Position numbers and translations under genes: made by a program
In this document: positions 22,599-35,169 of the stretch, one piece after another
Numbering within the stretch: position 1 is the stretch's first letter
Layout: every line of letters starts with the position of its first letter
From: Corynespora cassiicola
Taxonomy: Eukaryota; Ascomycota; Dothideomycetes; Pleosporales; Corynesporascaceae
Assembly: GCA_022059125.1 (NCBI GenBank)
Contig: JAEUWY010000001.1
Span: forward strand, 4,092,001 to 4,156,000
Length of the DNA stretch: 64,000 nt
Direction: 5' to 3'
The notes under the pieces: generated by a model
What the model was told of the DNA's origin: nothing
What the model saw: only the letters and a program-made list of their open reading frames with translations
The model's database searches: none

Positions 22599-25500
22599 CT
22601 ACATATGTAGAAAAACAGACTATATTATAAAAAACTGTTAATTAAAAAATAAAATTATTTAACAGCTAAATATATTATAAACTATTTTAGAGAACGAATC
22701 TAACGCAGATAATAAATAGAAAGTTATTATAAATAAATTTTATAAAACAGAATTTATCTGTAATAGTAAACTACTGCAAAACAAAAAAACAGAAAAATTT
22801 TTTAATTATATTTAGTATTAAAATAAAAGTACTTAGACAGAGCCTAGAAGTATTTTTAAAAAAGTTAAGTTTAAAAAATCTAGCTTTAAAAAAAAAGAAG
22901 CTTTTCGTAAAGTATATAATTATAAAAACTATTTAAATAACGCTAGTTATAAGTTTAAAAAAAATAGTAATAGCAGCACGCTACCTGAACTTATACAATT
23001 TAAAATAAATAAAAACTTTAAAAAAATATAAAAATTAGCTAAAGCTTTTAAAAAATACAGAAAAAATTTAATAAAAATGTTTATATAGTAGAAAAAATTA
23101 TCTGTAACGCGCAAACAGTTAAAAAAATACTATAACTTAAATAAAAAAAACTAAAATTTAAAGAAACGCCGACAACAACGTAGTTTTAAAATATAAAAAT
23201 AAATTAATTAACTAGATTTAGAAATTAGACTAAAAGTTTTACCAGACTTTAACAGCAAACTAAATATAGTTTTAAGCTTTTTATAAAGCTAAAACACGCA
23301 AAAACTGTAATACTACCTAAATCTAAAAAATTTAAAATATATAAGCTACTTATAGATGTTCTACAGAGAAAACTAATACTAGATTTATTACTTAGATAAA
23401 GCAGTAGCAGAATAGTTTTTAAAAAAACTATATAAATATACATAACAGTAGTTTAACTGCAAAATATATATATATAATACTTATTTATAGAATAAATAAT
23501 AAACGCAACACTTCTCTAGAATAAATAAAAATAAAAAACTTGTAATAAATATACTAGTTAATAAAAAATATACGCAAGATCTTTAGTAAACCTGCTTATA
23601 TAAAAATTATAAATATTACTAAAATAAAAAACGCTTATAAAAATTTAGTAATAAATTTTTTTTAGAACAGCACCTAGCGTCTAGAATTAACCTAAAATAT
23701 TATACACTACTAATTTAAAGAACTTAGTTAAACTACCTGTTAAGCTTAATAGATACTAAATAAAAATATTATTAAATATAAAAGTTTAGCGTAACTATTT
23801 TTTACAGCAGACTGTAAAACGTAGTAAAATAAAAATATATATTTATAAGTAACTCTATTTTTTCTACACAGTAACTAAAAGAAAAATACTAAAAAAAGTA
23901 TTAATAGATTAAGAAGCTATAACTATTATAGACATCTAAAAATACTAAAAAAAGATTTTTTTTAATATTATAGGCACGGCTATCTACAATGTTATTTTAA
24001 AACTTCTATAGTTTAGAAAGTATAATTTATATATTAACTAGGTAAAAAAAAAGCTTTTATTTATAGAATGTAATTACGCTATTATATTAGTATCTATATA
24101 TTAGCAGCGTTTAATAGTAGATAAAATTACGCTAAATAATATAAGCAGTAAAAAATTAACTAAAACGCTTTTAAGAAGAAAAATTAATTCTACTAAATCT
24201 AATAAAAAGCTACTAAATAAAAAAGTAAAAGTTTTAAAAACAACTCGCGTAACTTTTATAATCTCTAAAAAATATAGTAAATAAAAACTATTTTTTTAAA
24301 AAGAAGTAGATAATAAAACGTTATTTAAGTATCAGTTTTAGAACTACGAAATAGCTTTTTAGAAAAAAAAAATCTAACTTTTAAGTCTATTTACAGTTTA
24401 TTAAAAAAAAAACTTATAGTATTATAAATATATTTTAATAAAAATTTTAAAAAAAAATTTATACGCAAATTAACGTCAGAAGCAGAATATCTAATTATTT
24501 TTATTTCTAAAAAAAATAGATTTCTACAGTTATATATAGATTTTAAAAAATTTAATAATATTATAATTAAAAATAGATATCTACTACTAAATATTTAAAA
24601 ACTTAGAAATAAGCTATTTAGAGTATAGATATTTATAGTTTTAGACTTTTAAGGCGCGTATAACTTAATACGCATAAAAAAAAATAAAAAATAGAAAACA
24701 GTATTTTAGACGCGGTATAGACACTATAAATATTTTATAATACTATTTAGTTTTATTAATATATCTGCGATATATTAAACATTTATTAATAACGTATTAA
24801 AAGTATATTTAGATATATTTGTTATTATATACTTAGATAATATTTTAGTTTTTTCTAAAAATTTTAAGAAACACATCCAGCATATATAAACAGTACTAAA
24901 ATATTTAGAAAAAGTAAAACTATAACTTAAACTAGAGAAATATAAATTCTATAAAAAAAAAGTTAAATTTTTAGAATATATTATAAAAAAATATAGAGTT
25001 AAAATTAGTTTAAAAAAAATTAAAGTAGTTAAAAACTAGTCTATACTAAAGAATATTAAAAATATATAATTTTTTTTAGAATTCTGTAATTTTAATAGGC
25101 AGTTTATTAATTATTATTTAGAAAAAATATTACTACTTACAAAATTAATAAAAAAAAATATACTATTTAAGTAGAATACAGACTAATAATAAGCTTTTAA
25201 AACACTTAAAAAAGTAAGTATATTACTACTAGTTTTTATATTTTTTACTAGTAGAAAACTTTTACGTATAGAAATAGATACATTAGACCTAGTAATAAAA
25301 GTATATATTAATTAAAAAAAAGAAGGTAAATAGCACTTAATTATCTATTATTTAAAAAAATTTAGCAGAGCTAAAAAAAATTACAATATTTATAATAAAG
25401 AATTACTTACTATTATAGACTTTTTTAAATATTAGCAGATTTACGTAGAAAGTTATTTAAAACTTATAATATATTTAGACTATAAAAATCTAATAATATT

Positions 25501-27120
25501 TATAACAACTAAACTATTAGACTAATAATATACTAGATAGAGTAAAAAACTAAAATAATATAAATTTAAAATTATTTATATACTAGGTAAAAAAAATAAA
25601 AAAGCTAATACTTTAAGCCGAAAAACAGATATTACAGAAACTAAGTTAATAAATAAAGCTGCTATTTTTAAGTAAGCGCTAAACAGTATTTTAGAACTAG
25701 CACACAGTATTAATTTTATTATAATAGTATATTAATAAGTACTAAAAAAATTTTACTAAACTATTATTTAGCAGTATTATAAAGATCTGTTATATAAATA
25801 TTTAAGTATTAAATAAATAATTAAACTAATATAACGAACGTACGATATTTCTAAATTAAAAAACAAAATAGCAAAGTTTATTAAGAAATATATAATATAT
25901 TAAAAAAATAAGCACAGTATATACGCTTAGTATAAAAAACTATAAGCTATAAAAATACTAAATAAACTCTGAACAGATATTGCTATAGACTTTATTATTA
26001 AACTATTAACATTTTATAACCTAGTTTCTAAAGTATTTTATAATACTATTTTAGTAGTTATAGACAGATTTATAAAGTACGCAGAAATAATTCTATTTAG
26101 AAATAACTATACTATATTAAAACTAGTATAAGTTATTCTAGATCGCGTAGTTAGGTATTACAGATTACTTTAATTAATTATTAGTAATAGAGATAAACTC
26201 TTTATATTAAACTACTAGATAATACTAATATTAGCTATTAAAATTAAAAAAAAATTATTAATAGTATACTATCTACAGACAGATAGTTAAATAGAAAAAA
26301 TAAACTAAACTATAAAGATATACCTATAAATATATAGCAACTAAAAACAGAATAATTAAATATTACTACTATTTATAGCACAACTTGCATTTAATAACAG
26401 AGAATTAGTAATAATAAAATAATTTTTTTACTACGCATTACACGGGACATATCTAAATTTTCTATTACTAAAAATTAAAAAAAAATAAATTAAGCTAGTT
26501 GTAAGTTAAGTAATAGATAAATTAAAAAAATTATAAAAACTTTATAAATAACTATAAAAAAATATTAAGACAGTATAACGTAAGACTATTTTTTATATTA
26601 ACTAGAAATAAAAAATAGCACTTCAGCTAAAAAAAAGAGATAAAGTGTATTTTTTTACGAAAAATTTTTAAATAATATAACTAAATAAAAAATTAAATTA
26701 TGTTAAAGTTGGACTATTTTTAATTTTAGAATAAAAAAAACTAGTTAACTATAAACTTTAACTTTTTACTAATACTAAAATACACTTAGTATTTTACGTG
26801 TTACTATTAGAATCTGCTAATACTAAAATACTAGTTTAAAAACACTTCTACTATAAAATAAAAAAAAAAGTTAAATTTAAAGTTAAGAAGGTAAAAATAT
26901 ATTAATAATTACCTAGAGAACAAAAATATCTAGTTAAATAGAAAAGTTACTCTAAGTCTAAAAATATATAAAAACTAGAAACTAACTTTAGAAATTACTT
27001 AATACTGTTAAACTATTATTAAAAAAAGTAATAGTAAAATTAATAAAATTTATTACAAACTATATTATAAATAAAAATTTAACTAAAATATTAGTAGTAG
27101 AATAGTTTATAGATTAAGCA
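22599..27120 (+). pseudogene. A2 gag-pol remnant
   Basis: The zinc knuckle CYICRKTDYIIKNC (about 22599-22640) matches CxxCxxxxHxxxxC with the His position changed to Tyr. The RT active site is YLDNILVFSKNFKKHI (from 24830), Asp to Asn at the second catalytic residue being a G-to-A change. The integrase near 25980-26320 reads IDFI, DRFIKYAEII, LDRVVRYYRL and SNRDKLF. Near 26640-26830 RDKVYFF and FYVLLLESA correspond to the usual end of pol. Near 26906-27010 KYLVK.KSYSKSKNI.KLETNF is a chromodomain with its tryptophans turned to stops. Multiple stops make it inactive. Confidence 0.85.
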
Positions 27121-27587
27121 GCGTCTAACTTACTATTTTCTTTTATTTCTAATACTAAATAGAGCGCTTTTTTCTTCGCACGCTTTTTAGCCTATTTTAA
27201 TATTTTTTTATTCTGTATTAACTAAAATATTATCTATACTAATAACTTTTTATTTTTATTTACTTTTTTTTAATATTTATTATAAGTACAGTTAAGTAAC
27301 TTTTATAATAAGCTTACGCAGAAGCGACTAAGTTTAGTATACTTAGCATACTTTAAATAAAAATTAAATATAATAAAGTAATCTTAACTAAAAGTAAAAT
27401 ACTTATTATAAAAAAAAAAAATAACGTTTACGCGACGAATTTTAGACGTAAAATAAATATAACGTACTTAAAAGTTAGAAAATATAATATACTAGTTATA
27501 CTTATAAAACGCAGAGCAACAGCGTTTATAAGTAAAACTACTAATTAGTTATATAATCTAAAAATAAATTTTAAAAAAAAAAAATAG

Positions 27588-28030
27588 TATTATAATACAG
27601 TTTTAAAAAAACTTAGGTAGGTAACATTAAAAGCGCGGCTCTAATTATATATATAATTACGCACCTAAAAAGAAACTGCTGTGCTATATTATATAACTAG
27701 AAAAAATATATAATTTAAAGTTTACGTTTTAGTAAAGTAAGCGCTTATAAGCACTAATAATAAGCGCTTATAATAGGTATAGGTAAGTATAGTTACTATT
27801 AAGTATATAGTTCGCATAATTATACTTTATAATTATATTTACTTTATTAGCAAATCTATTATTTAGAATTAACTATTAATTTATTGTGCTCTATCGCTAA
27901 CACAGAGATCTGTATAGTATATTATACATCGTTTTACTTACGTAACTCTACTAGTACTTATCTCTAAAAATCAACCTAAGCAGCTACTTGCTTCCTAGCC
28001 TCGCTTATAGCCTGTAGCACAGCCTTAACA
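27588..28030 (+). repeat. 3' LTR of A2, lightly mutated
   Basis: 443 bp ending CAGCCTTAACA, the canonical CA end. The last 100 bp keep CpC, TpG and CpA words (CTTGCTTCCTAGCCTCGC) that are mutated in its 5' partner. Confidence 0.92.
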
Positions 28031-29216
28031 ATAGCTCTCTATACTAATATAATAATATCTTAAGCTATAATTTAATTAATATTAATTTTTTTTAAAAAAG
28101 TAATTAAATTAAAAAATTACAATTTAGTTTTAATTAATTTTAATTTTTTTAATTTTTTTTTTACTTACAATTTGATTTTATAAAAGCTAATTCAGCTCCT
28201 ACTCTTTTATTTCTCTTCTTTTTTATATATTCCTGCCTAGAACCTAGACCTCTTTCTATTACTAACTTATCAGAAAATATAATTTTATTTAAATTTATAT
28301 TTTCTATATTTTTTAATTATTTTTTTATATATTCTAATTTTATTCCAGCTCTTTTTTTATTTAAATACAGCTTTTTAGTACTAATATTTGTACTATAATT
28401 TTCTTCTTTTAAATATCTTTGTAAGCTTCTTTTAGATATTTTTATATTATTTTTTAATAATATTTTTTATTTGTTTTTTTAGAGCTTTTAATTAAATCCC
28501 TATTAATAATTCTTTTATCTCTTTTTAATAGTTTTATTTTATCCTGATTTCTATCTTTTATTATACTATTAAATAATTTATTTTTTCTTTTAATACGTTG
28601 TATAGTATTATAAATACTTTTTTTATTTTTATTTAATATATTAGAAATAGTTATAATAGATGTATTAGCTTTATATAAAAGATTAACTTTTTCTTTATAA
28701 GTTGAGAGTTGAGGTTCCATCTTATCTTTATTCAGAGGAAATAGAGATTTAAGTTTTAAATTCTAAAATATTTATTTTTATACTAATTTAACTAGCTTAT
28801 TATTATATATTTAGTGCTTATATAAGCAAAACTTTATTTTTTAAACTTTATTTTTTAATATTTAATTAAATTTCTAGCTCTAGTTTTTTGCTTACATAAT
28901 ATAGGCTAAACTAAATATAGTTAGCGTGAAATAAAAAGTTTTAATAATTTTTCTGATAAAAAATAAATCAGCTTTTAATTTTACTTTTTTTTTGGTCTAC
29001 TTTTCTTCTAACTTTTAAAGCTATTATTATTATATAAGTTTATTTTTTTTAAAACCACAATTAAAGATTGGATAAATCTCTATATAACTTTTTTTTTTTT
29101 TTTAAATTGCTAGTTTAGTTAAAAAGTTACATAATAATAAACTAGTTAAATTAGTATATAAATAAATATTTCAGAAAAAAAATTCTGAATCTCTATTTTT
29201 TTTAAATAAAGACGAG

Positions 29217-30478
29217 ATAGAACCTCAATTTTCAGACTATAAAGAAAAAGTTAATCTTTTATTAAAAGCTAATACACTTATTAAAAATATATCTTTTATT
29301 TTAAATAAACCTATTAATAGTATATATTATACTATACAACGTATTAATAAAAAAAATAAACTTTTTAATAGTTTAAAAAAAAATAGAAATCAGAATAAAA
29401 TTAAACTATTAAAAAGAGAAAAAAGAATTATTAATAGAGATTTAATTAAAAGCCCTAAAAAAACAAATAAAAAAACTTGATTTAAAAATAATTTAAATAT
29501 TTCTAAAAGAAGTTTATAAAGATTTTTTAAAGAAGAAAAATACAGTATAAATATTACTAGTAAAAAACTTTTTTTAAATAAAAAAAAGTAAAAATAAGAC
29601 TAGAATATGCTAAAAAAAATTTAAAAAATATAGAAAATATAAATTTAAATAAAATTATATTTTCTGATAAGTTAGTAATAGAAAGAGGTCTAAGTTCTAA
29701 ACAGAAATATATAAGAAAAAAGAGAAATAAGAGAGTAGGAGCTGAATTAGCTTCTATAAAATCAAATTATAAGTAAAAAAAAAAATTAAAAAAATTAAAA
29801 TTAATTAAAAATTAATTGTAATTTTTTAATTTAATTACTTTTTTAAAATATTTAATACTGATTAAATTATAGCTTAAGATATTGTTATATCAGTATAAAG
29901 AGCTATTTAGATAGAAGGAAGATCAGAATTAGTATTTATTAAAACATCTAATTCTAAAAATAACTTTAATAATACGGATTATATATAAAAAGTATTATAA
30001 CTTATTATTAAAAAACAAATAAAACCCGGTTAGTTTATATACCTTTTTTTAATTTTTAAAATTAAAATAAATATATTTAATTAATATATTTATAAAAATT
30101 TTAAATTTTAAAATTAAAATTAATACTAACTAGTTTATAGACTGGAAATTTTAACAAGATAATTTAAAAATCTATACAGCTAAACTAGTTCTAAATTAAT
30201 TTAAAAGAAATTAAATTAATTTTTTTTAACATCCTTCTTATAGCCCAGATTTAGCTCCTATTGAAAATATCTGGGCTATATTAAAAAATGCCTTAAATAA
30301 ACAAAGAACTAATTTATTAGGCAAAGAAAATAATATTAAAAGTATTAATTTATTTAAAAGAGCTATAATTAAAGAGTGGAATTTAATTCTACAGGAAATA
30401 ATAGATAATTGTATATTATTTTTACCTAGGCGTTATAAAGCAGTTATAGACGCTAAGAGATATTATACTAAATATTAA
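29217..30478 (+). pseudogene. Tc1/mariner transposase 2 (plus copy)
   Basis: The start codon position 29217 now reads ATA before GAACCTCAATTTTCAGAC. The helix-turn-helix region follows (NLLLKANTLIKNISFILNK), and TAA 30476-30478 ends the frame. The last third is well preserved: QDNLKIYTAKLVLN, then SPDLAPIENIWAILKNAL with the third catalytic acid, KEWNLILQEIIDNCILFLPRR and YYTKY. Several stops and at least one frame change interrupt the middle. It is head-to-head with transposase 1, and its 5' inverted end is missing. Confidence 0.82.
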
Positions 30479-30856
30479 TAATTTATTATTAATTTCTTTA
30501 TTTTAATTTTTTTTTTTTTTTTAAAATTTATAATTTTTTAGAGAACAAACTTATACTAATTTTTTTTATATAATTAAATATTATAAATAGCTTTAATATA
30601 AAAAAAAAAACTAAAAATTATACGCTAGAAAAGAAGTTACAGCGTATTTAAATTTATATTTTTTTTAGTATAACTTTAGAGCTTTTTTAAAAGCTAAAAA
30701 TATTATATAAGTAATTTATTTTTTTTCTTTATATGTAGCGCTAGTAAATATCTCTAAAACCAATTTTTTTTTTTAAATAGCTAGTTTATAGAAAAAGTTA
30801 TATAAGTTTAAAAAGTACGATTTTTTCTATTACGCTTTTTTAATGTCACCCCTCTG

Positions 30857-32673
30857 TATATAACTATAGTTTTTTTTTAAAAATGACTTTCTATTCTAAA
30901 AAATTAATAAATTGAATTTTTTTTTTTTAAAAACTCTAATTATATTAGTAAGTTATAGATTACTAGTTACAAATTTATATTTTTTTATTACTAATTACAC
31001 TTTATACTAATATTATAAAAATTAAAAAAAAAACTTCTTTTTAGTAGAAATTAGTTATTAATATTTAAAATTTATATTTTAATTACTATAATTAATTAAG
31101 TGATATTATTTATAAAAAAAAGAATTAAATTAAAAATTATATACAGTTTATTTTTAAAAAACGGTTTGTTTATTTTTTAAAAATGCTAAACAAAAGCTTT
31201 AAAATATAAAAAAGTAGAAAGTTTTTTTTAAAATAAAATTTAAAATTAAACTAAATTATTATATATTACATTTATTATTTTAATTTTTATATTTTTAATA
31301 GCTATATTAAAATCTTTAAAAATTTGTATTTAAAAATTAATAAAATTTTAAAAACTAATATAAATATTTAAAAAAAAAAAATAGATCTTAAAAGTAAAAT
31401 ATTTTTAATATTAGAAAAAATAGATTTATTTTAAGTTTTTTAATTGTTAGTATATATCTTATATTTATTATTTATTTTTTAATAATTTTTTAAATACTAT
31501 TTTAAAATAATTTCTACATTTATATTACTTTAAAAATATATAAAAGTATATTTAGCTTATAGCTAAAAAGCTAAATTTATTTTTTAAAAAATAAAATTCT
31601 AAAAAACTTATAATAATTACTAAAAAAAAATTATAAAATTAAGTTTTTTTAAAAAAATTATATAAAAGTACTAAAAAATATTTTTTTTAAAAAAAGCACT
31701 TTTAAAATTTTATTATTGAGTTTTCTACTTAGAACTTTATTTTAAAAAATTCTAAATTATTAATAAAAAAGAGTTTAAATGCTAAGAAATATATACTAAA
31801 ATCTTTTAGGTTTTTTTTTAAAAAAAATCTAATTTTAAACTTATTTTTTTAATTAAAAATATACTTTTACTTAAAAAGCAGTATTATTATATATATATTT
31901 AATAGAAATAATTTTTTTTTCTAAAACTTATATTACGAATACTAATAAAACTAAAATAATAAAAAATTAAAAAAAGTTTTTAACTATATTTTATTTATTT
32001 AAAGTTTTATTAAAAAGTACTTTTTTAATTAATTTATAATTTAACTTTTTAAGTATTTATATTTATAAATTAATATTTAATCTATTCTATTATATCTATA
32101 TTTTAATTATAAAAGTTATTTAAATTTATAGAAATTTTTTAAGTAATTATTTTTACACTTTTAAAAATACTATTTTTTAAAAAATTAATAAAGACTTTTA
32201 ACTCTATTATCTCTATAATAAAGTTGTATAAAAAAAGACTGTTTTAAAATTTTTAAATAAAATATTAAAGCAAATAAAATTAAAATTTTATTATGTAATA
32301 TATGCTTATATAAGCAATACTCTAATTTTTTCATCTATAATAATTTATTTTTTAAATAATATATAAATAATAATTTTTTCGTTATATATATATTACTAAT
32401 AGATATATATTTTTATAAAATAAAAAATTAAAATTATACGCTAGAAAAAAATAAATTAACTTTTAAATTTACAAATTTTTTTACTATACTTTTACTTTAA
32501 AATATTAGATAATAAATATTATATAAGCTATATAATATTTTTTATATAAGAAAAAAACCTCTGAATTTCTTTAAAATTAATTTTATTTTATTTTAATAGC
32601 TAGTCTAGTTACAGAGTTATACTAGTTTAAAAAGTAGAACTTTTTTTTAGTTTTTTTTTTTATCACCCCTCTG
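30857..32673 (+). mobile_element. Element F, copy 1, left end missing
   Basis: AT-rich DNA transposon remnant. The right end reads TATCACCCCTCTG followed by TA, and the last ~230 bp resemble the inverted ends of the mariner at 40337-42460. The body (30880-32110) matches 60297-61450 in inverse orientation. The left ~330 bp present in that second copy are absent: F1 starts mid-sequence (TATAACTATAG) at the TA next to the mariner composite. The coding content is too decayed to classify. F1 sits at a TA in the A4 integrase region. Confidence 0.65.
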
Positions 32674-33050
32674 TAATTAAACTAATATAATAAATATATA
32701 ATATTTTTAAATTAAAAAATAAAGTTACAAAGTTTATTAAAAAATATATAATATATTAAAAAAATAAATACAGTATACACGCTTAGTATAAAAAGCTATA
32801 AACTATAAAAATACTAAATAAACTCTAAATAGATATTACTATAGACTTTATTACTAAACTACTAATATTTTATAATTTAGTTTCTAAAGTATTTTATAAT
32901 ACTATTTTAGTAGTTATAGATAAATTTATAAAATACGTAAAAATAATTATACTATACTAAAACTAGTACAAATTATTTTAAATTATATAGTTAAGTATTA
33001 TAAATTATTTTAATTAATTATGAGCAACAGAGACAAACTTTTTAGATTAA

Positions 33051-33256
33051 TATAATAAATATTGCGGGATTCCTGCTATTCTGTATTTATATTAGCGTGT
33101 AAAGTAAGTAAGCTGCGTAAAACCTGCACTTAACACATAAAAAAAACGCAATAAATATTATTCTTAGAACTACTATTAATATATTATTTAAGCTATTTTT
33201 CTGTTATTAATTTTAGTATAAAATAAATACTATTATTTAAAGCTAAATTTTTTATA
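33051..33256 (+). repeat. 5' LTR of E1
   Basis: 206 bp, begins TATAATAAATATTGCGGG. It is collinear with the 3' LTR; the differences are transitions. Confidence 0.9.
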
Positions 33257-35169
33257 TAATAATATTTTTTAATATAATAATTTAAAAATAGCTTCTAAAA
33301 TGCGTGCGGGTAATTAAAAAATATTTTTACAAAAAATACAGCAGCTTTTTAAATAACTACAGAAAAGAAATATTATTTATATTTTTTTTATTAATAATAA
33401 GTAACTAATATCTATAATAAGCGTTTTTATAATATTTAATAAATATATTTAAACTGCAGAAAAGTAATATAATAAATTTTAAAAACTATAACGCTTACGC
33501 GTATTAAAAGCTAAAATTATATAATTTAAAAATATAAAAAAAAATACTATTTTAAACGTAATAAAACTAGCTATTAAAAAAACTTTTAAGTTCTACACGC
33601 AAAATATATATAAAAAAAAATATCTAAAGTATTTACGCTACTATAGCTAAAATATATACTTAAACTAAAAAACTTAACAGAATATAAAAAAAAAAACTTT
33701 AAAAAATACTGTAAGTTTTTTTACTTTTATAAAATAGCTTTTTAGCTACTATTTTAAAAGTTTTATAATAGTAATAGTAAAGTTTTTTAGACTATATAAT
33801 ACTTAGCAGGTAATTTAAAAAAACTATAGTACTTATACTATAAACGCACGTTTAAAATATACAGAAAAATACTAATTTAAAAATACTTTAAAATTTATAT
33901 ACTTAACTTACTTTTTAATTTTATTAACTGTTTTTCAAAAGCTGCTATAGCGTATATTTAAATTATTTAATAAAAAAATTAAATAGTCCGCGTGTTTGTA
34001 ATATATTTTAATATTTTAAAAAACTAATTTATAGTATATACTAAATTATAACAGATTTAATACTTATTTTTAAAATTTTAACTAAAAATATAACAGATAA
34101 TAACTAACTACTACTAAATACTGGTAATATAAAAAAATTTAGTAGTTTTAAGTTTTATTTTTAAGCGTAATCTGCAATAACTCTCTATAATATATATATA
34201 TTTTTATATATAATAATTACTATAAAAAATTTAAAAAATAGAAAGTAGCTAACGCGTTTATACTTTCTATAAATAAATTACTACATAATAAAAATAATAT
34301 TATCTATTTTAAATACTAAAAAATAAATTACTACGCTAATAAATACTAAAATAGTAATTTAAACTAAATTTTAGTCTGTATTTACTAAATAGAAAAAAGC
34401 TAAATTTTATTTATAATTTAAAAATAGTAAAATATATATTTATATATATTATACTAGGTATAAAGCGTACATATAGTGTATCTAGAAATATAATATCTAA
34501 AAAATAGTTATAAGTTATTCTAAACTTATAAATAAATATTAGTTTAATTAGCTAATATATTACAGTAGAAATAAATTTGTTGCTTATTAGAAAAGCTAAA
34601 CTTTTTAAATTAAACTAAATAAAAGTATACTACTAAAGTATTTATACAGTATATATAATTTAAATATATTTAGCAGATAATATAAGCGTAAAATAAAAAA
34701 TATAAACTACTATTTACAGCATTAATAAAAAAAAATACTTTTATTACTAAAAAACTTTTTTTTTAAAAAAAAGTATATTTACTTTAACTGTAAAGCTTAA
34801 ATATAGCGTTAAAACTATACTAGCGTAAATATCTAGCTAGTTACTATTAAAAAACTAAAAAAAAAAAAATAAAAAAAACTAATTTTAATTTTTTTTTCTA
34901 AATTTTTTTAAGCTATAAGTAATAATAGAAAATATAAAGTATATATTTTTAAAATATATATAGCGCACGTAATACGCGTGCTAAAAATATTAAAAAATTA
35001 TACTAATATATTTAATAAAAAAACTACAGCTACACTTTCTAATTTTAAATTATTAAACTATATAATTTTTCTAATAAAAAAAAAACTACTGTATAGCTTA
35101 CTTTATAATTTTTTTTTATATAAGCTTAAAGTGCTATATAAATACTTAAAATAGATACTATAAAACAGC

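Larger units (their letters stand above)
21274..28030 (+). mobile_element. Ty3/Gypsy chromovirus A2, full length
   Basis: 6757 bp with LTRs 21274-21715 (442 bp) and 27588-28030 (443 bp), flanked by ATAGC (21269-21273 and 28031-28035). The target is the transposase gene of mariner copy 1; the uninterrupted site is visible inverted near 29910 in the second mariner copy. A2 is the best preserved family A member, with gag zinc knuckle, RT, RNase H, integrase and chromodomain readable in order. Some long GC-containing words survive, so RIP was lighter than in A1. Confidence 0.93.
20698..28720 (-). pseudogene. Tc1/mariner transposase 1, split by A2
   Basis: Minus-strand DDE transposase starting at ATG 28720 (MEPQLSTYKEKVNLLYKAN). 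The helix-turn-helix (about 28720-28454) stays open for 88 aa. Later parts read ISKRSL, then IFSDKLVIERG with the first catalytic Asp and KRVGAELA. After the A2 insertion (21274-28030) come QDNSKI-type residues near 21020, EHPAYSLNLAPIKNIWAILK near 20940, and PRR.KAVIKANGYYTKY ending at TAA 20698-20700. Stops within the frame show it is inactive. Known family logic: DD34E Tc1-like enzymes cut and paste at TA. Confidence 0.82.
20296..30856. mobile_element. Head-to-head Tc1/mariner composite
   Basis: Both outer ends carry long inverted ends, CAGTGGGGTGACATT at 20296 and its inverse AATGTCACCCCTCTG ending at 30856, each bordered by TA. Inside lie two transposase copies in opposite directions: minus (20698-28720, split by A2) and plus (29217-30478). 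At about 29129 the right end of the first copy stops before its outermost ~55 bp and the second copy starts inside its own leader, so both inner ends are lost. Left (19434-20295) and right (element F) neighbours are unrelated. This favours recombination between two inverted copies with deletion over a single insertion. Confidence 0.8.

Noticed and set aside
23249..23443. 64-aa minus-strand frame inside A2
   Set aside because: Low-complexity Ile/Leu/Tyr-rich frame opposite the pol strand, expected by chance in AT-rich DNA.
20296..30856. Reading the composite as one insertion with TA duplication
   Set aside because: TA is trivially common here, the outer hosts are unrelated, and both inner ends are missing; rearrangement explains more.
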